From the NCBI GenBank assembly GCA_963821755.1, contig CAWGEX010000003.1:1240001-1304000 (forward strand): a stretch of DNA of 64,000 nt, read 5' to 3'. Both the position numbers and the translations under genes were made by a program. This stretch comes from Bog-473 sp963821755 (GTDB lineage: Bacteria; Actinomycetota; Acidimicrobiia; Acidimicrobiales; RAAP-2). The notes beneath the pieces were generated by a model. It made no database searches, was not told the origin of the DNA, and saw only the letters and a program-made list of their open reading frames with translations. Positions 52,565 to 61,364 of the stretch are shown here, in pieces (the first letter of the stretch is position 1; every line of letters begins with the position of its first letter).

Positions 52565-54072
52565 TCGCCCCCACCCCGGTCACGCCGATCGACGCCGCGG
52601 CGGACGCCGTCACCGATCGCCTTTCGGGCGCCGCTCCCCCGCTGCCGGCCGGGCTGATCGATCGCCTGATCGCCAGCGGCGTCGACGTGGTGACTGACGC
52701 AGCCAGCCGGGCCGAAGCCGGCCGCGACTGGTGGCCCCTGGCCATTGGCTGGGCGGCCGAGGGGTCGGTCCCCCAACGCCCGGCCATCGTCGTGCGACCG
52801 CACACCACGGACGAAGTCGCCGCGGTGCTGTCCGCCTGCAACGAGGCCGTGGTGGCGGTCACCCCGATGGCGGGCCGGAGCGGGGTCTGTGGCGGATCCA
52901 TCCCGGTCCACGGGGGTGTGTCGCTCGACCTCACCGGGCTCGAGGGTCTGGTCAGGGTCGACGAGACCTCGCTGACCGCCGATGTGCGAGCCGGCATGTT
53001 CGGCCCCGATCTCGAAGCCGCCCTGGGCCAGGTCGGGAGCGGGTACACCCTGGGGCACTGGCCCCAGTCGATGGACCTCTCGACCGTCGGGGGCTGGCTG
53101 GCCTGCCGGGGCGCCGGTCAGTACTCGACCCGCTACGGGAAGATCGAGGACATGGTGCTGGGTCTCGAGGTCGTCCTGGCCGACGGCCGCGTCGTGCACA
53201 CCGAAGGGAAGGGCCCACGCGCCGCCACGGGACCCAACCTCACTCAGCTGTTCGTCGGGAGCGAGGGCACCCTCGGCGTGATCACCGAGGCCCGCTTCCG
53301 CATCCACCCGGTGCCTCCCGCCCAGGATCGGCGGGCCTTCGGCTTCTCCACCTTCGAGGCCGGGCTCGAGGCGTGCCGCAAGATCCTGCGCCGCGGGGCG
53401 ACTCCGGCCGTGCTCCGCCTGTACGACCAGGCCGAGTCCGGCCGCAATTTCGAGCAGCCCGACACCAACGTGCTGATTGTCCTGGACGAGACCGACCCCA
53501 CGCTGGTGGCCGCAACGTTCGCAGTGGTCGATGACGAGTGCGGCGAGGTGGCGGCCGCCCAACCACTCGACGTGGCGTTGGTCGAGCGCTGGCTCGGTCA
53601 CCGCAATGACGTCTCGGCGCTGGCCCCGCTGTGGCGGGCCGGCATCGTGGTCGACACGGCCGAGATCTCGGGTCCGTGGGCCGCGTTGCCGGGGCTCTTC
53701 GAAGAAGTGGTCGCCTCGCTCCAGGCTCTCGAGGGGACCCTGGCCGCCTCGGCCCATCAATCCCATGCCTACACCGACGGAGCCTGCCTCTACTTCACCT
53801 TCGCCGGCCGTGGCCCCGAGGGCGACGGCGCCTGGCGCGAGCAGTACTACCGCCGCGCCTGGGACACGGTGACCGACGCCACCCTGGCCCATGGGGCCGC
53901 CATCAGTCACCATCACGGCATCGGCCTCAATCGATCGCGCTTCTTGCCGCGGGCGCTCGGATCGGGCTTCGAGGTGTTGTCCGGCCTCAAGAAGAGCTTC
54001 GACCCGGTCGGCATCCTCAATCCCGGCAAGCTGGGACTCCCCTCCCCGTTCGGATCAGCGCCCTGGCCATGA
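52561..54072 (+). CDS. FAD-binding oxidase, alkyl-DHAP synthase-like
   Basis: The protein has an FAD-binding_4 (VAO-type) domain with RPAIVVRPHTTDEVAAVLSACNE, VTPMAGRSGVCGGSIP, and a C-terminal domain with GSEGTLGVITEARFRIHP. The layout and the ISHHHGIGLNRSRF end match the alkyldihydroxyacetonephosphate synthase/mycobacterial AGPS-like flavoprotein group (503 residues). A GTG start overlaps the glpD stop (GTGA). Position next to glpD and a glycerol-kinase-type gene suggests glycerol/ether-lipid chemistry, but D-lactate or other 2-hydroxyacid oxidation is also possible. Confidence 0.85.
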   Translation: MIAPTPVTPIDAAADAVTDRLSGAAPPLPAGLIDRLIASGVDVVTDAASRAEAGRDWWPLAIGWAAEGSVPQRPAIVVRPHTTDEVAAVLSACNEAVVAVTPMAGRSGVCGGSIPVHGGVSLDLTGLEGLVRVDETSLTADVRAGMFGPDLEAALGQVGSGYTLGHWPQSMDLSTVGGWLACRGAGQYSTRYGKIEDMVLGLEVVLADGRVVHTEGKGPRAATGPNLTQLFVGSEGTLGVITEARFRIHPVPPAQDRRAFGFSTFEAGLEACRKILRRGATPAVLRLYDQAESGRNFEQPDTNVLIVLDETDPTLVAATFAVVDDECGEVAAAQPLDVALVERWLGHRNDVSALAPLWRAGIVVDTAEISGPWAALPGLFEEVVASLQALEGTLAASAHQSHAYTDGACLYFTFAGRGPEGDGAWREQYYRRAWDTVTDATLAHGAAISHHHGIGLNRSRFLPRALGSGFEVLSGLKKSFDPVGILNPGKLGLPSPFGSAPWP

Positions 54073-55583
54073 GCACCGCGGCCGGCGGCGGGGGCAGTGT
54101 CCTGGTGGTCGATGTCGGCACCTCGGGTGTCCGGGCCTCCATTGTCCGACCCGATGCCAGCGTGACGCACGCCCACCACGCGCCGGTACTGCCCGAATCA
54201 CCGGCTCCGGGCCTGGTCGAGTTCGATGCCGTCCTGATGGCCACGGCGGTGATGCAGGTGGCCCAGGCCACCCTCGCCGAGGGCGGGCCGGTCGAAGCGG
54301 TCGGCATCGCCAATCAACGGGCCTCGACGATCGTGTGGGACCGGGCCACCGGGGAGCCGGTCGCTCCCGGCATCGGGTGGCAGGATCTGCGCACGGTCGG
54401 CACGTGCCTCGTTCTCCAGGGCGAAGGCATCCGGCTGGCGCCCAACGCGTCGGCCACCAAGCTGATGGCCATCCTCGACGCGGTGGACCCCGATCGAACC
54501 AGGGCCAGTGCGGGCGAGCTGTGCTTCGGCACCGTGGACACCTGGGTGGCGTGGACCCTCTCGGGAGGCGCGGCGGCGGGCCACGACGCGCTGCACGTCA
54601 CCGACGCCACCAATGCCGCGGTGACCGCCATGGTCGACGCCTCGAGTATCACGTGGGACGGGCCGTTGCTCGAACGACTGGGTATCCCGACGGAGATGCT
54701 GCCCCGCATCGTCGACTCGTCGGGGGCTGTGGGCGCCTGCCACGCCCTTCCCGGCTCCCCGATCATTTGCGGGATGGCCGGTGATCAACAGGCCTCCCTG
54801 GTCGGGCAGGGATGTACTCGCCCCGGGTTGGCCAAGGCGACCTTCGGCACCGGCGGCATGCTCGACCAGTGCACCGGCCCGGAGGGCCCGCCGACCCACG
54901 CCGGCCGGGGCCGCGCCGGCACCTTCCCGATCGTGGCCTACCGGATCGGTGGGAAGCCCACCTGGGGCGTCGAAGCGGTCATGCTCTCGGCCGGCACATG
55001 TGTCGAATGGCTGCGCGATGATCTCGGCCTCCTGTCCACCTCCGAAGAGTCAGCGGTCGTCGCCGCGCAATGCGAGACGACCGGTGACGTGTGGTTCGTT
55101 CCCGCCCTGCTCGGCATGGGTACACCGGTGTGGGATTTCGGCGCCCGCGGCGCACTGGTCGGGCTGACCAGGGGCTCCGGTCGCCCGGAAGTCGTGCGCG
55201 CCGTGCTCGAGGGAGTGGCCCACCGTGGCGCGGACCTGGTCGAAGCGGCCGAAGCGGACAGTCGCTTCCCGATTCATTCCTTGCGGATAGACGGCGGCAT
55301 GTCGGACAACGATGTGTTCGTCAACGCCCTGGCCGACGCCATCGGCCGCCCGGTGGAGGTCTCACCCGTGTTGGAAGCCACCACCCTCGGCGCCGGGCTC
55401 TTGGCCGGACTGGCCATCGGGTCCTACGCCTCCGAGGAAGAGTTGGCCGCGACGTTCACCCCTCGCCGGACGGTGGAACCCCGCAATGACGACACCCAGC
55501 GAGCGCAGACGCGTGAGCGGTGGTTGCTGGCCCGGTCCAAGGCCGAAGCCACCATTCCCGAGCTCTCCGGCATTTCGTTCTGA
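54069..55583 (+). CDS. glpK: FGGY-family kinase, glycerol kinase-like
   Basis: The 504-residue FGGY-fold kinase has LVVDVGTSGVRASIV, GIANQRASTIVWDRATGEPVAPGIGWQD (the glycerol-kinase-like substrate loop) and LRIDGGMSDNDVFVNALADAIGRPVE (ATP-binding). ATG overlaps the preceding stop (ATGA). It resembles glycerol kinase most but has only about half the strongest GlpK residues visible by eye, so another polyol is possible. It is the third gene of a tightly coupled glpD-AGPS-like-kinase unit. Confidence 0.85.
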   Translation: MSTAAGGGGSVLVVDVGTSGVRASIVRPDASVTHAHHAPVLPESPAPGLVEFDAVLMATAVMQVAQATLAEGGPVEAVGIANQRASTIVWDRATGEPVAPGIGWQDLRTVGTCLVLQGEGIRLAPNASATKLMAILDAVDPDRTRASAGELCFGTVDTWVAWTLSGGAAAGHDALHVTDATNAAVTAMVDASSITWDGPLLERLGIPTEMLPRIVDSSGAVGACHALPGSPIICGMAGDQQASLVGQGCTRPGLAKATFGTGGMLDQCTGPEGPPTHAGRGRAGTFPIVAYRIGGKPTWGVEAVMLSAGTCVEWLRDDLGLLSTSEESAVVAAQCETTGDVWFVPALLGMGTPVWDFGARGALVGLTRGSGRPEVVRAVLEGVAHRGADLVEAAEADSRFPIHSLRIDGGMSDNDVFVNALADAIGRPVEVSPVLEATTLGAGLLAGLAIGSYASEEELAATFTPRRTVEPRNDDTQRAQTRERWLLARSKAEATIPELSGISF

Positions 55584-55664
55584 CGGCCGCGGCACGCACA
55601 CACGAGAACCTGAGTCTCAGCTGAGGGACGACGGCGCCACGACCGTCCGGACTACGCGTTCGCT

Positions 55665-56711
55665 ATGTTCTCGTCAATGTCCGCCGAGCCACTGCCGCCT
55701 CCCGACTCACTCCCGGAGCATCATGCGGTGATCGCCGGGACGGGGCGCGCCGGCACGAGTTTCCTCGTCCGCTTTTTGGATCGGTGTGGTCTCGACACGG
55801 CATCGTCCACCGATTTCTTCGACATTCGCTCCCGGGCGGGCCCCGAACACAACCTCTTCGACGACAACGTTCCTTACGTCGTCAAGGACCCGTGGTTTTT
55901 CACGTACTGCGACGAGGTGGATCCCGGTGCGATCGCGATCGATGCCCTCCTGGTGCCGGTCCGCGAGTTGATGGCTGCTTCCACGAGTCGAATTCTGCAA
56001 GAACGCATTGCCCTGGCCGAGGGACCGAGAACCCACGGGCCGGCAAGCGACGTGAGCTCTGGCGTGACCGCCGGCGTGGTCTATTCACTCGATCCAGTCG
56101 ACGAAGCCCGCATCCTGGCCGTCGGTTTCCATCGACTGATTCACTGGGCCACGGTCCACGAGGTTCCTCTGTTTCTGCTCGAATTTCCGCGCATTGTCAA
56201 TGACCGCGAGTACCTGGTCGAGACGCTCTGGCCTTGGCTGGGTGCTCATTGCAACAAAGAGGAGGCAAGGGCCGCCTTTTCCGTCGTTGCCGATCCCCTC
56301 CTCGTTCGGGTTGAGACACCTCGAGGTTCCGACGTTGCTCGGCGCACGTCGGTGGATGCGGAACGGCTGGATCGCAACGCGATGGGAATCTTGTTGAAGG
56401 AACGCGAAGACCTACTTGCCGTCACCAAAGACGAGCTCGCCGAGGCACGGGAAAGCTCCGCCGAATCCGAGCGGCGCCTCACATACGCTCAGGACCGGTT
56501 GGCTGAGGCCCAGGAAACCATCGTCGAAACCAAGAGGGCTCTTGCGCATGTCGGCTCAGCCCTGGGCGAAATGCAGGCTCACTTCCGTGCAGCCACGGCA
56601 GAGGTGGACGCACTGCGACACACGTGGAGTTGGCGTCTCACCAAACCCCTGCGCTGGGCCGGGACGCTGAGCAGGGGTCACCCGTCGAATCCACCGAATA
56701 CGTCGGTGTGA
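55665..56711 (+). CDS. P-loop sulfotransferase-like protein with C-terminal coiled coil
   Basis: The 348-residue protein has a P-loop-like HHAVIAGTGRAGTSFLVRFLDRCGL near residue 20, resembling PAPS-binding sulfotransferases, and a VPLFLLEFPRIVNDREYLVE core. From about 245 to 320 it has an acidic/basic alternating coiled coil, followed by TWSWRLTKPLRWAG, an ending common in glycan-modifying enzymes. Glycan or lipid sulfation is a guess. ATG 55665 is used; 55677 is possible. Confidence 0.65.
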   Translation: MFSSMSAEPLPPPDSLPEHHAVIAGTGRAGTSFLVRFLDRCGLDTASSTDFFDIRSRAGPEHNLFDDNVPYVVKDPWFFTYCDEVDPGAIAIDALLVPVRELMAASTSRILQERIALAEGPRTHGPASDVSSGVTAGVVYSLDPVDEARILAVGFHRLIHWATVHEVPLFLLEFPRIVNDREYLVETLWPWLGAHCNKEEARAAFSVVADPLLVRVETPRGSDVARRTSVDAERLDRNAMGILLKEREDLLAVTKDELAEARESSAESERRLTYAQDRLAEAQETIVETKRALAHVGSALGEMQAHFRAATAEVDALRHTWSWRLTKPLRWAGTLSRGHPSNPPNTSV

Positions 56712-56822
56712 GGTGGTGGTTAGGTCGGTTGGGTCGTGGAGCGCGATCGACCGATCGACCATCGACCACGGGCTCATGTCGGCATCAACCGCCTCGGTGA
56801 GCTACGCCTCCGCTGAAGGCAT

Positions 56823-57050
56823 CTACCTCACGCGGGACTGCCGAGCACGCTCAATGTCCACCAATCGAGACTGGGCGGCCAGCCAATTGGTGGATCGGGC
56901 CAGTTGACTTTCGAACGGACTGTGGTGCAGTCCCGTTGGGTCGTTGGTCTGCGCACCGCACCGTCGGCAGACCGACATTCGCCCGTTTGTCTCGGGAGAA
57001 TGGTGTTCGTCGAGCTGCGTGCCGATGTGTGTCGCCTCGGTTGAAGCCAT
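56823..57050 (-). CDS. Small CxxC protein of unknown function
   Basis: The 75-residue protein starts MASTEATHIGTQLDEH after a strong GAGAGGAG ribosome site with 5-base spacing, then has SVCRRCGAQTNDPTG with one CxxC pair and a basic helical tail (RSTNWLAAQSRLVDIERA). One pair cannot make a full zinc finger unless His residues (HHSP) help. No family was recognised. It is 236 bases downstream of the haemoglobin gene on the same strand. The gap between them holds nothing recognised. Confidence 0.6.
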   Translation of the reverse strand: MASTEATHIGTQLDEHHSPETNGRMSVCRRCGAQTNDPTGLHHSPFESQLARSTNWLAAQSRLVDIERARQSRVR

Positions 57051-57286
57051 GATGCTCCTCTCGCAGGACAGACCGAGGGTTGCGGCGCTGCCCTGCCGGA
57101 AGGATCGCAATCGGGTCGAGTTGAGCACGATTGTCCTTCGCACCACCCTACGCCCCGGTCCATCACCTGCAGTGACGACACCTTCGGGCCGGCGGGAGTC
57201 CCCCACGATGTGAGTCGCCTGACCAGGAAGAGTCGGGTCCCCAACCGTGACCGTCTTCGCCGGGCTGCGGGGCGGGTGAGAAGTGA

Positions 57287-57751
57287 CTAGGGCTGATAGG
57301 GAGGAGCTTCTCCCCAACCCCATCTCGGCACGGGTGCGTGCTCGACCACTTCGGCGCCCGTTTGAGAGTTCCCAAGCGCGAGCCGAGTGCCCCATTCGAG
57401 GTATGCCACAAGTGCAGACCGAAATTCAGGATCACTGGGAAGTTTGGCATCGTCAGCGGCAAGGCTCATCAGAGAGACGAACCGGAATCGCTGGTCATTG
57501 GTGATGTGGAGCTGTAAGTGCCTACGAACCATTCTCTCGTATCCGCCGACCCGATCGGTGTAGTCAGGCGGACCTCCAAACACTTCGCTCCACCAGGTGG
57601 CCACGTTCCTTCGGTGCTCCTCGTGCACACCTCCCGGAAAAAGTGGCGAGAGCAGTTCGTCTTGCTCGACCCGGTCATAGAAGGCGTCGATCAGTCGATC
57701 AAAGGCGTCACGCCCGCCAGCCCATTCGTACAGCGTCGGGTCGTCTCCCAT
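57287..57751 (-). CDS. Truncated haemoglobin (group II)
   Basis: The 154-residue 2-on-2 globin has TLYEWAGGRDAFDRLIDAFYDRVEQDELLSPLF with the Phe-Pro-like end of the B/E region, VATWWSEVFGG, MVRRHLQLHITNDQRF with the proximal His, and WGWGEAPPYQP, a C-terminal ending typical of group II (trHbO) proteins. It binds haem and probably O2 or NO. ATG 57751 is preferred. It is divergent from the SRPBCC gene. Confidence 0.95.
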   Translation of the reverse strand: MGDDPTLYEWAGGRDAFDRLIDAFYDRVEQDELLSPLFPGGVHEEHRRNVATWWSEVFGGPPDYTDRVGGYERMVRRHLQLHITNDQRFRFVSLMSLAADDAKLPSDPEFRSALVAYLEWGTRLALGNSQTGAEVVEHAPVPRWGWGEAPPYQP

Positions 57752-58170
57752 GAGCAAAATGTAATCGGAGTGGCTTCCATGCCATTCGGCTCATTGGGGA
57801 GGCTGGAAGCCAATTGTCGGGAGGGCATGGACGGCTCGAGCTCGTCCTCATTCTGTGTGGGTCCTGGGAGCGATCGAGCCCGATCGAAAGGACGGTGAAG
57901 CTTGTCTCGGCCCAATGGCTTATGTAGCCTGGATACGGCTTGGGGGGGTGCTGCAATGGGAAGTCTTGATGCAGTTCGGGAACCGCACGAAGCATTTGGC
58001 CTCGGTGACATCTCGAGCTTCCGCTGTACGTGGACACATCACAGATCCAGGAAGTCATCGAGGCTGGGTCTCGGCGCGCTCTGGTCCGTTGCGTGCCCGC
58101 CTGGTCTCAGAGGAGACACGCGGAGCTCTGCCCCAATGACCTCTCAATGCGCAGCCAACGCGGGCGCCAC
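57752..58170. other. 419-bp region between trHb and SRPBCC genes, no supported gene
   Basis: Several overlapping short openings exist on both strands, but none has a recognisable domain or clear ribosome site. The plus-strand opening from about 58030 runs in frame into the SRPBCC gene, but its first 47 residues show no homology. The region should contain two divergent promoters. Confidence 0.5.
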
Positions 58171-58629
58171 ATGAACGCACTACCGATGGGAACCCAAAGG
58201 TTCCAGTGTTTCACCGCGGCCGGTCCGGCCAGAGTATGGGCTGCACTGACCGGAACCGAGGAGACAAGCAAATACCTGCATGGGTTGGTGGCCCACTCAT
58301 CGTGGCAGGCGGATGCACCCATCCTTTTCCAGACCGATCAATCCCCGACGACCGACCATGCCTCGCTGATCGGGCGAGTCCTGCACGTCCGACCACCCAG
58401 CCAGCTGTCCTACACCGTCCAGTCTGGACCCGAGGACCCACCCCTCTATCTCACCTGGCAGATTCGCCCTTGCCAGGGCGGCTCCGCCATACAACTCCAG
58501 ATCGACGAAATCGAATACGCCGACAGCGACGAAGAAGCAGAGAACACTTGGTTGCCGATCCTCGCCTCGCTTCAGGTCATGCTCGCAAACGAGGCCGCCG
58601 CAAGACCGGAAAGATACGCTCTGGAATAA
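58171..58629 (+). CDS. SRPBCC/START-like ligand-binding protein
   Basis: The protein of 152 residues matches the AHSA1/SRPBCC fold: TQRFQCFTAAGPARVWAALTGTEETSKYLHGLVAHSSWQ, PILFQTDQ, IGRVLHVRPPSQLSYT, and the helical end ENTWLPILASLQVMLANE. Such proteins bind hydrophobic ligands or act as lyases. ATG 58171 is chosen; an in-frame start at 58030 adds residues without similarity. No operon partner is evident. Confidence 0.8.
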   Translation: MNALPMGTQRFQCFTAAGPARVWAALTGTEETSKYLHGLVAHSSWQADAPILFQTDQSPTTDHASLIGRVLHVRPPSQLSYTVQSGPEDPPLYLTWQIRPCQGGSAIQLQIDEIEYADSDEEAENTWLPILASLQVMLANEAAARPERYALE

Positions 58630-58803
58630 CCTCGAGGTGCAACTTGATCTGCAGGGTGCTCCGGCGGAGTGGAAGATCCACTGAGGTCCACGGAGCACCG
58701 AGTGACTGGCGCGACGTTTCTGTTCGCTCACGAGGTGCCCCACCAGATTCACGTGCCCGCTCCAAGAGATTGACCAGTGGCTGCGCTCTCGTAACCTTGG
58801 ACC

Positions 58804-59217
58804 ATGGCTTGGGTCCTCCGAACTGGTCGGTTCTCCGATCTCGAAGCGGTTCTCCAGCTCTGGGCCCGGGCCAAGGCCGAACCCAGCCGCACGGACGACG
58901 TTGAGAATCTGAGGCGGCTCATCGAGCACGACCCATCGGCATTGATCGTCGCCGAGGACGGTCGATCAATCGTCGGATCCGTGATCGCCGGCTGGGATGG
59001 TTGGCGTGGATCTATCTATCGGTTGGTGGTCGCTCCATCGCACCGACGGCTCGGTTTGGGACGCCGACTTCTCCTTGAAGCCGAGGCTCGCCTCGCGGCA
59101 CAACGTTGCGTTCGCCTGCAAGCAATAGTCGTGGACACCGAATCGAAGGCGATGGGTTTCTGGCACGCAAGTGGGTGGGAACGACAGGTTCACCGTTCGC
59201 GATTCGTGCACGGTTGA
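58804..59217 (+). CDS. GNAT-family N-acetyltransferase
   Basis: The 137-residue acetyltransferase has SIVGSVIAGWDGWRGSIYRLVVAPSHRRLGLGRRLLLEAEARL, the full motif A/B region with the Q/RxxGxG-type RRLGLG, and VRLQAIVVDTESKAMGFWHASGWER near the end. The acceptor substrate is unknown. It stands alone between unrelated genes. Confidence 0.9.
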   Translation: MAWVLRTGRFSDLEAVLQLWARAKAEPSRTDDVENLRRLIEHDPSALIVAEDGRSIVGSVIAGWDGWRGSIYRLVVAPSHRRLGLGRRLLLEAEARLAAQRCVRLQAIVVDTESKAMGFWHASGWERQVHRSRFVHG

Positions 59218-59339
59218 CCGTCATCCTCGCCGGGATGAGCGTGAGGGCAGGCGGGACCGTCAATGTGGCGTCGTGCTCAGACGCCAGGCGAAGCCACCAT
59301 CACGGTTGAGATTCCGTCAGGGGTGACGGACCACGACGG

Positions 59340-60173
59340 TCATCGAGGTGCGACGCTGTCATTCGCAAACGCCGACCAGAGGTTGACCCACTCCCTCCAC
59401 ACGGGCGGCGGATAGTCATGGCCCATGCCGTCGATCTCGACGAAGCGGGCGCCGGGAATAAGGGCAGCGGTCTGCCGCCCGCCACTCGGGTCGATAAGAG
59501 TGTCCCTACTTCCGTGGATCACGAGTGCGGGCAGGCCGACCTCGGGTAGCTGGCCGGCGCGAGAACCATCATGCATGACTGCTCTCATCTGCCGACCGAC
59601 CCCCGCCGGACAGAAGCATCGATCGTAGGCCGCACCAGCGCGGGCTCGGCTGAGCTTCTCGTCGAGCCACTCAGGCTTGGATCCGTACACCCCAAGTGCG
59701 GCGACATGATGGTCGATGTAGGCCGATCGCGAGGGGGCCGGCGGTGCAGTCAAGAAGGCGAGCGCGGCCGCAGAGCTCTCGCCGTATCCCGGCTCTCCGG
59801 TGCGTGACATCGCGGACGTCATCGACAACAAGCGGTCGGCATGATCGATCGCGAGCCGTTGGACGATCATCCCTCCCATCGAGCAGCCCATGACGTGGGC
59901 CCTTCGGACGTCTACGGCGTCAAGCACCGCGATCGCGTCGTTGGCCATATCGGCGAGGGAGTAGTCGGTACCGTCGAGCTTCGTCGACAGGCCGACATCT
60001 CGATTGTCGAATCGCACGACGTGAAAACCTTCCTGACAGAACAACTCGCACCAATCGGTGGCGTAGTTGATGCACTGTGATCCAAGACCGTTGATCAGGA
60101 GCAGAGTCGGTTCGGACGGATTACCGAATGACTCGTAATAGATCTCGACCTCACCGTTCCTCGCCGTGCCCAT
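59340..60173 (-). CDS. Alpha/beta hydrolase
   Basis: A 277-residue hydrolase with LLLINGLGSQCINYATDW, FDNRDVGLST, nucleophile elbow GCSMGG at about 95-100, IHGSRDTLIDP with the catalytic Asp, and GHDYPPPVWREWV with the His. It belongs to the general alpha/beta hydrolase group. ATG 60173 follows a GGAAGGA site. It is divergent from the DUF899 gene (207 bases between starts). Confidence 0.93.
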   Translation of the reverse strand: MGTARNGEVEIYYESFGNPSEPTLLLINGLGSQCINYATDWCELFCQEGFHVVRFDNRDVGLSTKLDGTDYSLADMANDAIAVLDAVDVRRAHVMGCSMGGMIVQRLAIDHADRLLSMTSAMSRTGEPGYGESSAAALAFLTAPPAPSRSAYIDHHVAALGVYGSKPEWLDEKLSRARAGAAYDRCFCPAGVGRQMRAVMHDGSRAGQLPEVGLPALVIHGSRDTLIDPSGGRQTAALIPGARFVEIDGMGHDYPPPVWREWVNLWSAFANDSVAPR

Positions 60174-60380
60174 GTGCGTCCTTCCTTTTTCGGGGATCGT
60201 ATCGGCCCCAGCGATCGAGATCCCAATGTGCCGTAGTCTCGAACGCGCTTGCCGCTGACCGCCAGTACGACCTTCCGCCACCGCAGCTTCAGTGTGCAAC
60301 GATGAGATTCGGTGCCAATAGCGAGATATGAAAGCACCAGGTCGGTCTCCATGGCGCTGTCGTCTGTTGAGGAGGTACGC

Positions 60381-61067
60381 ATGAGTGTTTCGTTCCCCGG
60401 AGAGTCCGCCCAGTACCGGCAGGCGCGCAACCGACTCCTGGATCAAGAGAGAGAGCTCCGCCGAATAACGGAGGACGTGGCCGCGGCACGCCGGACCCTC
60501 CCGCCCGGCGGAGCGGTCCCGGAGAACTACGTCTTCGAAGGCCAGGGCGCCGGCGGCGCTCCCACACATGTCACCCTCTCAGATCTGTTCGAACCTGGGA
60601 AGGACACACTCTTCATCTACAACATGATGTTCCCCCGCGCCGCCGAGGAGGACCTCCCCTGCCCGTCGTGTACGCAGTTCCTCGACTCGTTTGACGGTGT
60701 CGCCGAGCACGCTGGTGAGCGCATCAACGTCGCTGTGGTGGTGAAGACGGAACTCCCGGGCGCGCTCGCCCATGCCGAGACCCGCGGGTGGCGGCGGCTC
60801 AGGCTCCTGTCGTCGGCCGGCAATACCTACAACCGCGACTACCACGGTGAGAGCAACGATGGCGGCGAACAGCTGCCGATGTTGAACGTCTTTCACCGTC
60901 ACGACGACACGATCCGACACTTCTGGGGTTCGGAGCTCCTGTTCGAGCCGCCCGAGCCGGGCCAAGACCCCCGGCACGGCGACACGATCGACCCGTTGTG
61001 GAATCTCTTTGACTTCACGCCCGAAGGGCGCGGTGACGACTGGTACCCCGATCTCAGCTATTCGTGA
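60381..61067 (+). CDS. DUF899 (thioredoxin-like) protein
   Basis: The 228-residue protein fits DUF899: QYRQARNRLLDQERELRRITEDVAAARRTLPPGG, FLDSFDGVAEHAGER, and NVFHRHDDTIRHFWGSELLF, with a CPSC motif (EEDLPCPSCTQF) like a thioredoxin active site. The function is unknown, possibly redox or dithiol. A GGAGG ribosome site precedes ATG 60381. It is divergent from the alpha/beta hydrolase. Confidence 0.9.
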   Translation: MSVSFPGESAQYRQARNRLLDQERELRRITEDVAAARRTLPPGGAVPENYVFEGQGAGGAPTHVTLSDLFEPGKDTLFIYNMMFPRAAEEDLPCPSCTQFLDSFDGVAEHAGERINVAVVVKTELPGALAHAETRGWRRLRLLSSAGNTYNRDYHGESNDGGEQLPMLNVFHRHDDTIRHFWGSELLFEPPEPGQDPRHGDTIDPLWNLFDFTPEGRGDDWYPDLSYS

Positions 61068-61157
61068 ACCCGATCGGGGCGAGATTGCCAGGACGGCGAG
61101 CCGTTGTGATCGCGGCCCCCACGCCGGACCTACGTGAGACCGGGACTGGAGACGCCG

Positions 61158-61364
61158 TCACGGGAGCCGGTCGCGCATCACACGGACGACCGAAAATGAC
61201 AACAATACGGCCACGGCGATGGGAAGGATCCACCATCCGTTGAAGCCACGGTGGGCGGCAAGGTAGACGATGGCGACTGCGATGACAACACCGACCGCGA
61301 TGCGCCAATCATCACCCACGATGAAGTCGTACCAGAACGATCCGAACTGTTTGAGCCACTTCAT
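61158..61364 (-). CDS. Small two-helix membrane protein
   Basis: The 68-residue protein has two hydrophobic segments (about 22-37 and 45-60) and short charged ends: KWLKQFGSFWYDFIVGDDWRIAVG then WWILPIAVAVLLSFSVVRVM. ATG overlaps the FTR1-like stop by 4 bases (ATGA), so it is probably a translation-coupled partner of that permease. No family was recognised. Confidence 0.8.
   Translation of the reverse strand: MKWLKQFGSFWYDFIVGDDWRIAVGVVIAVAIVYLAAHRGFNGWWILPIAVAVLLSFSVVRVMRDRLP

Noticed and set aside
57855..58174. Overlapping plus-strand openings before the SRPBCC gene
   Set aside because: Three frames are open over the same bases, none with domain or good ribosome site.
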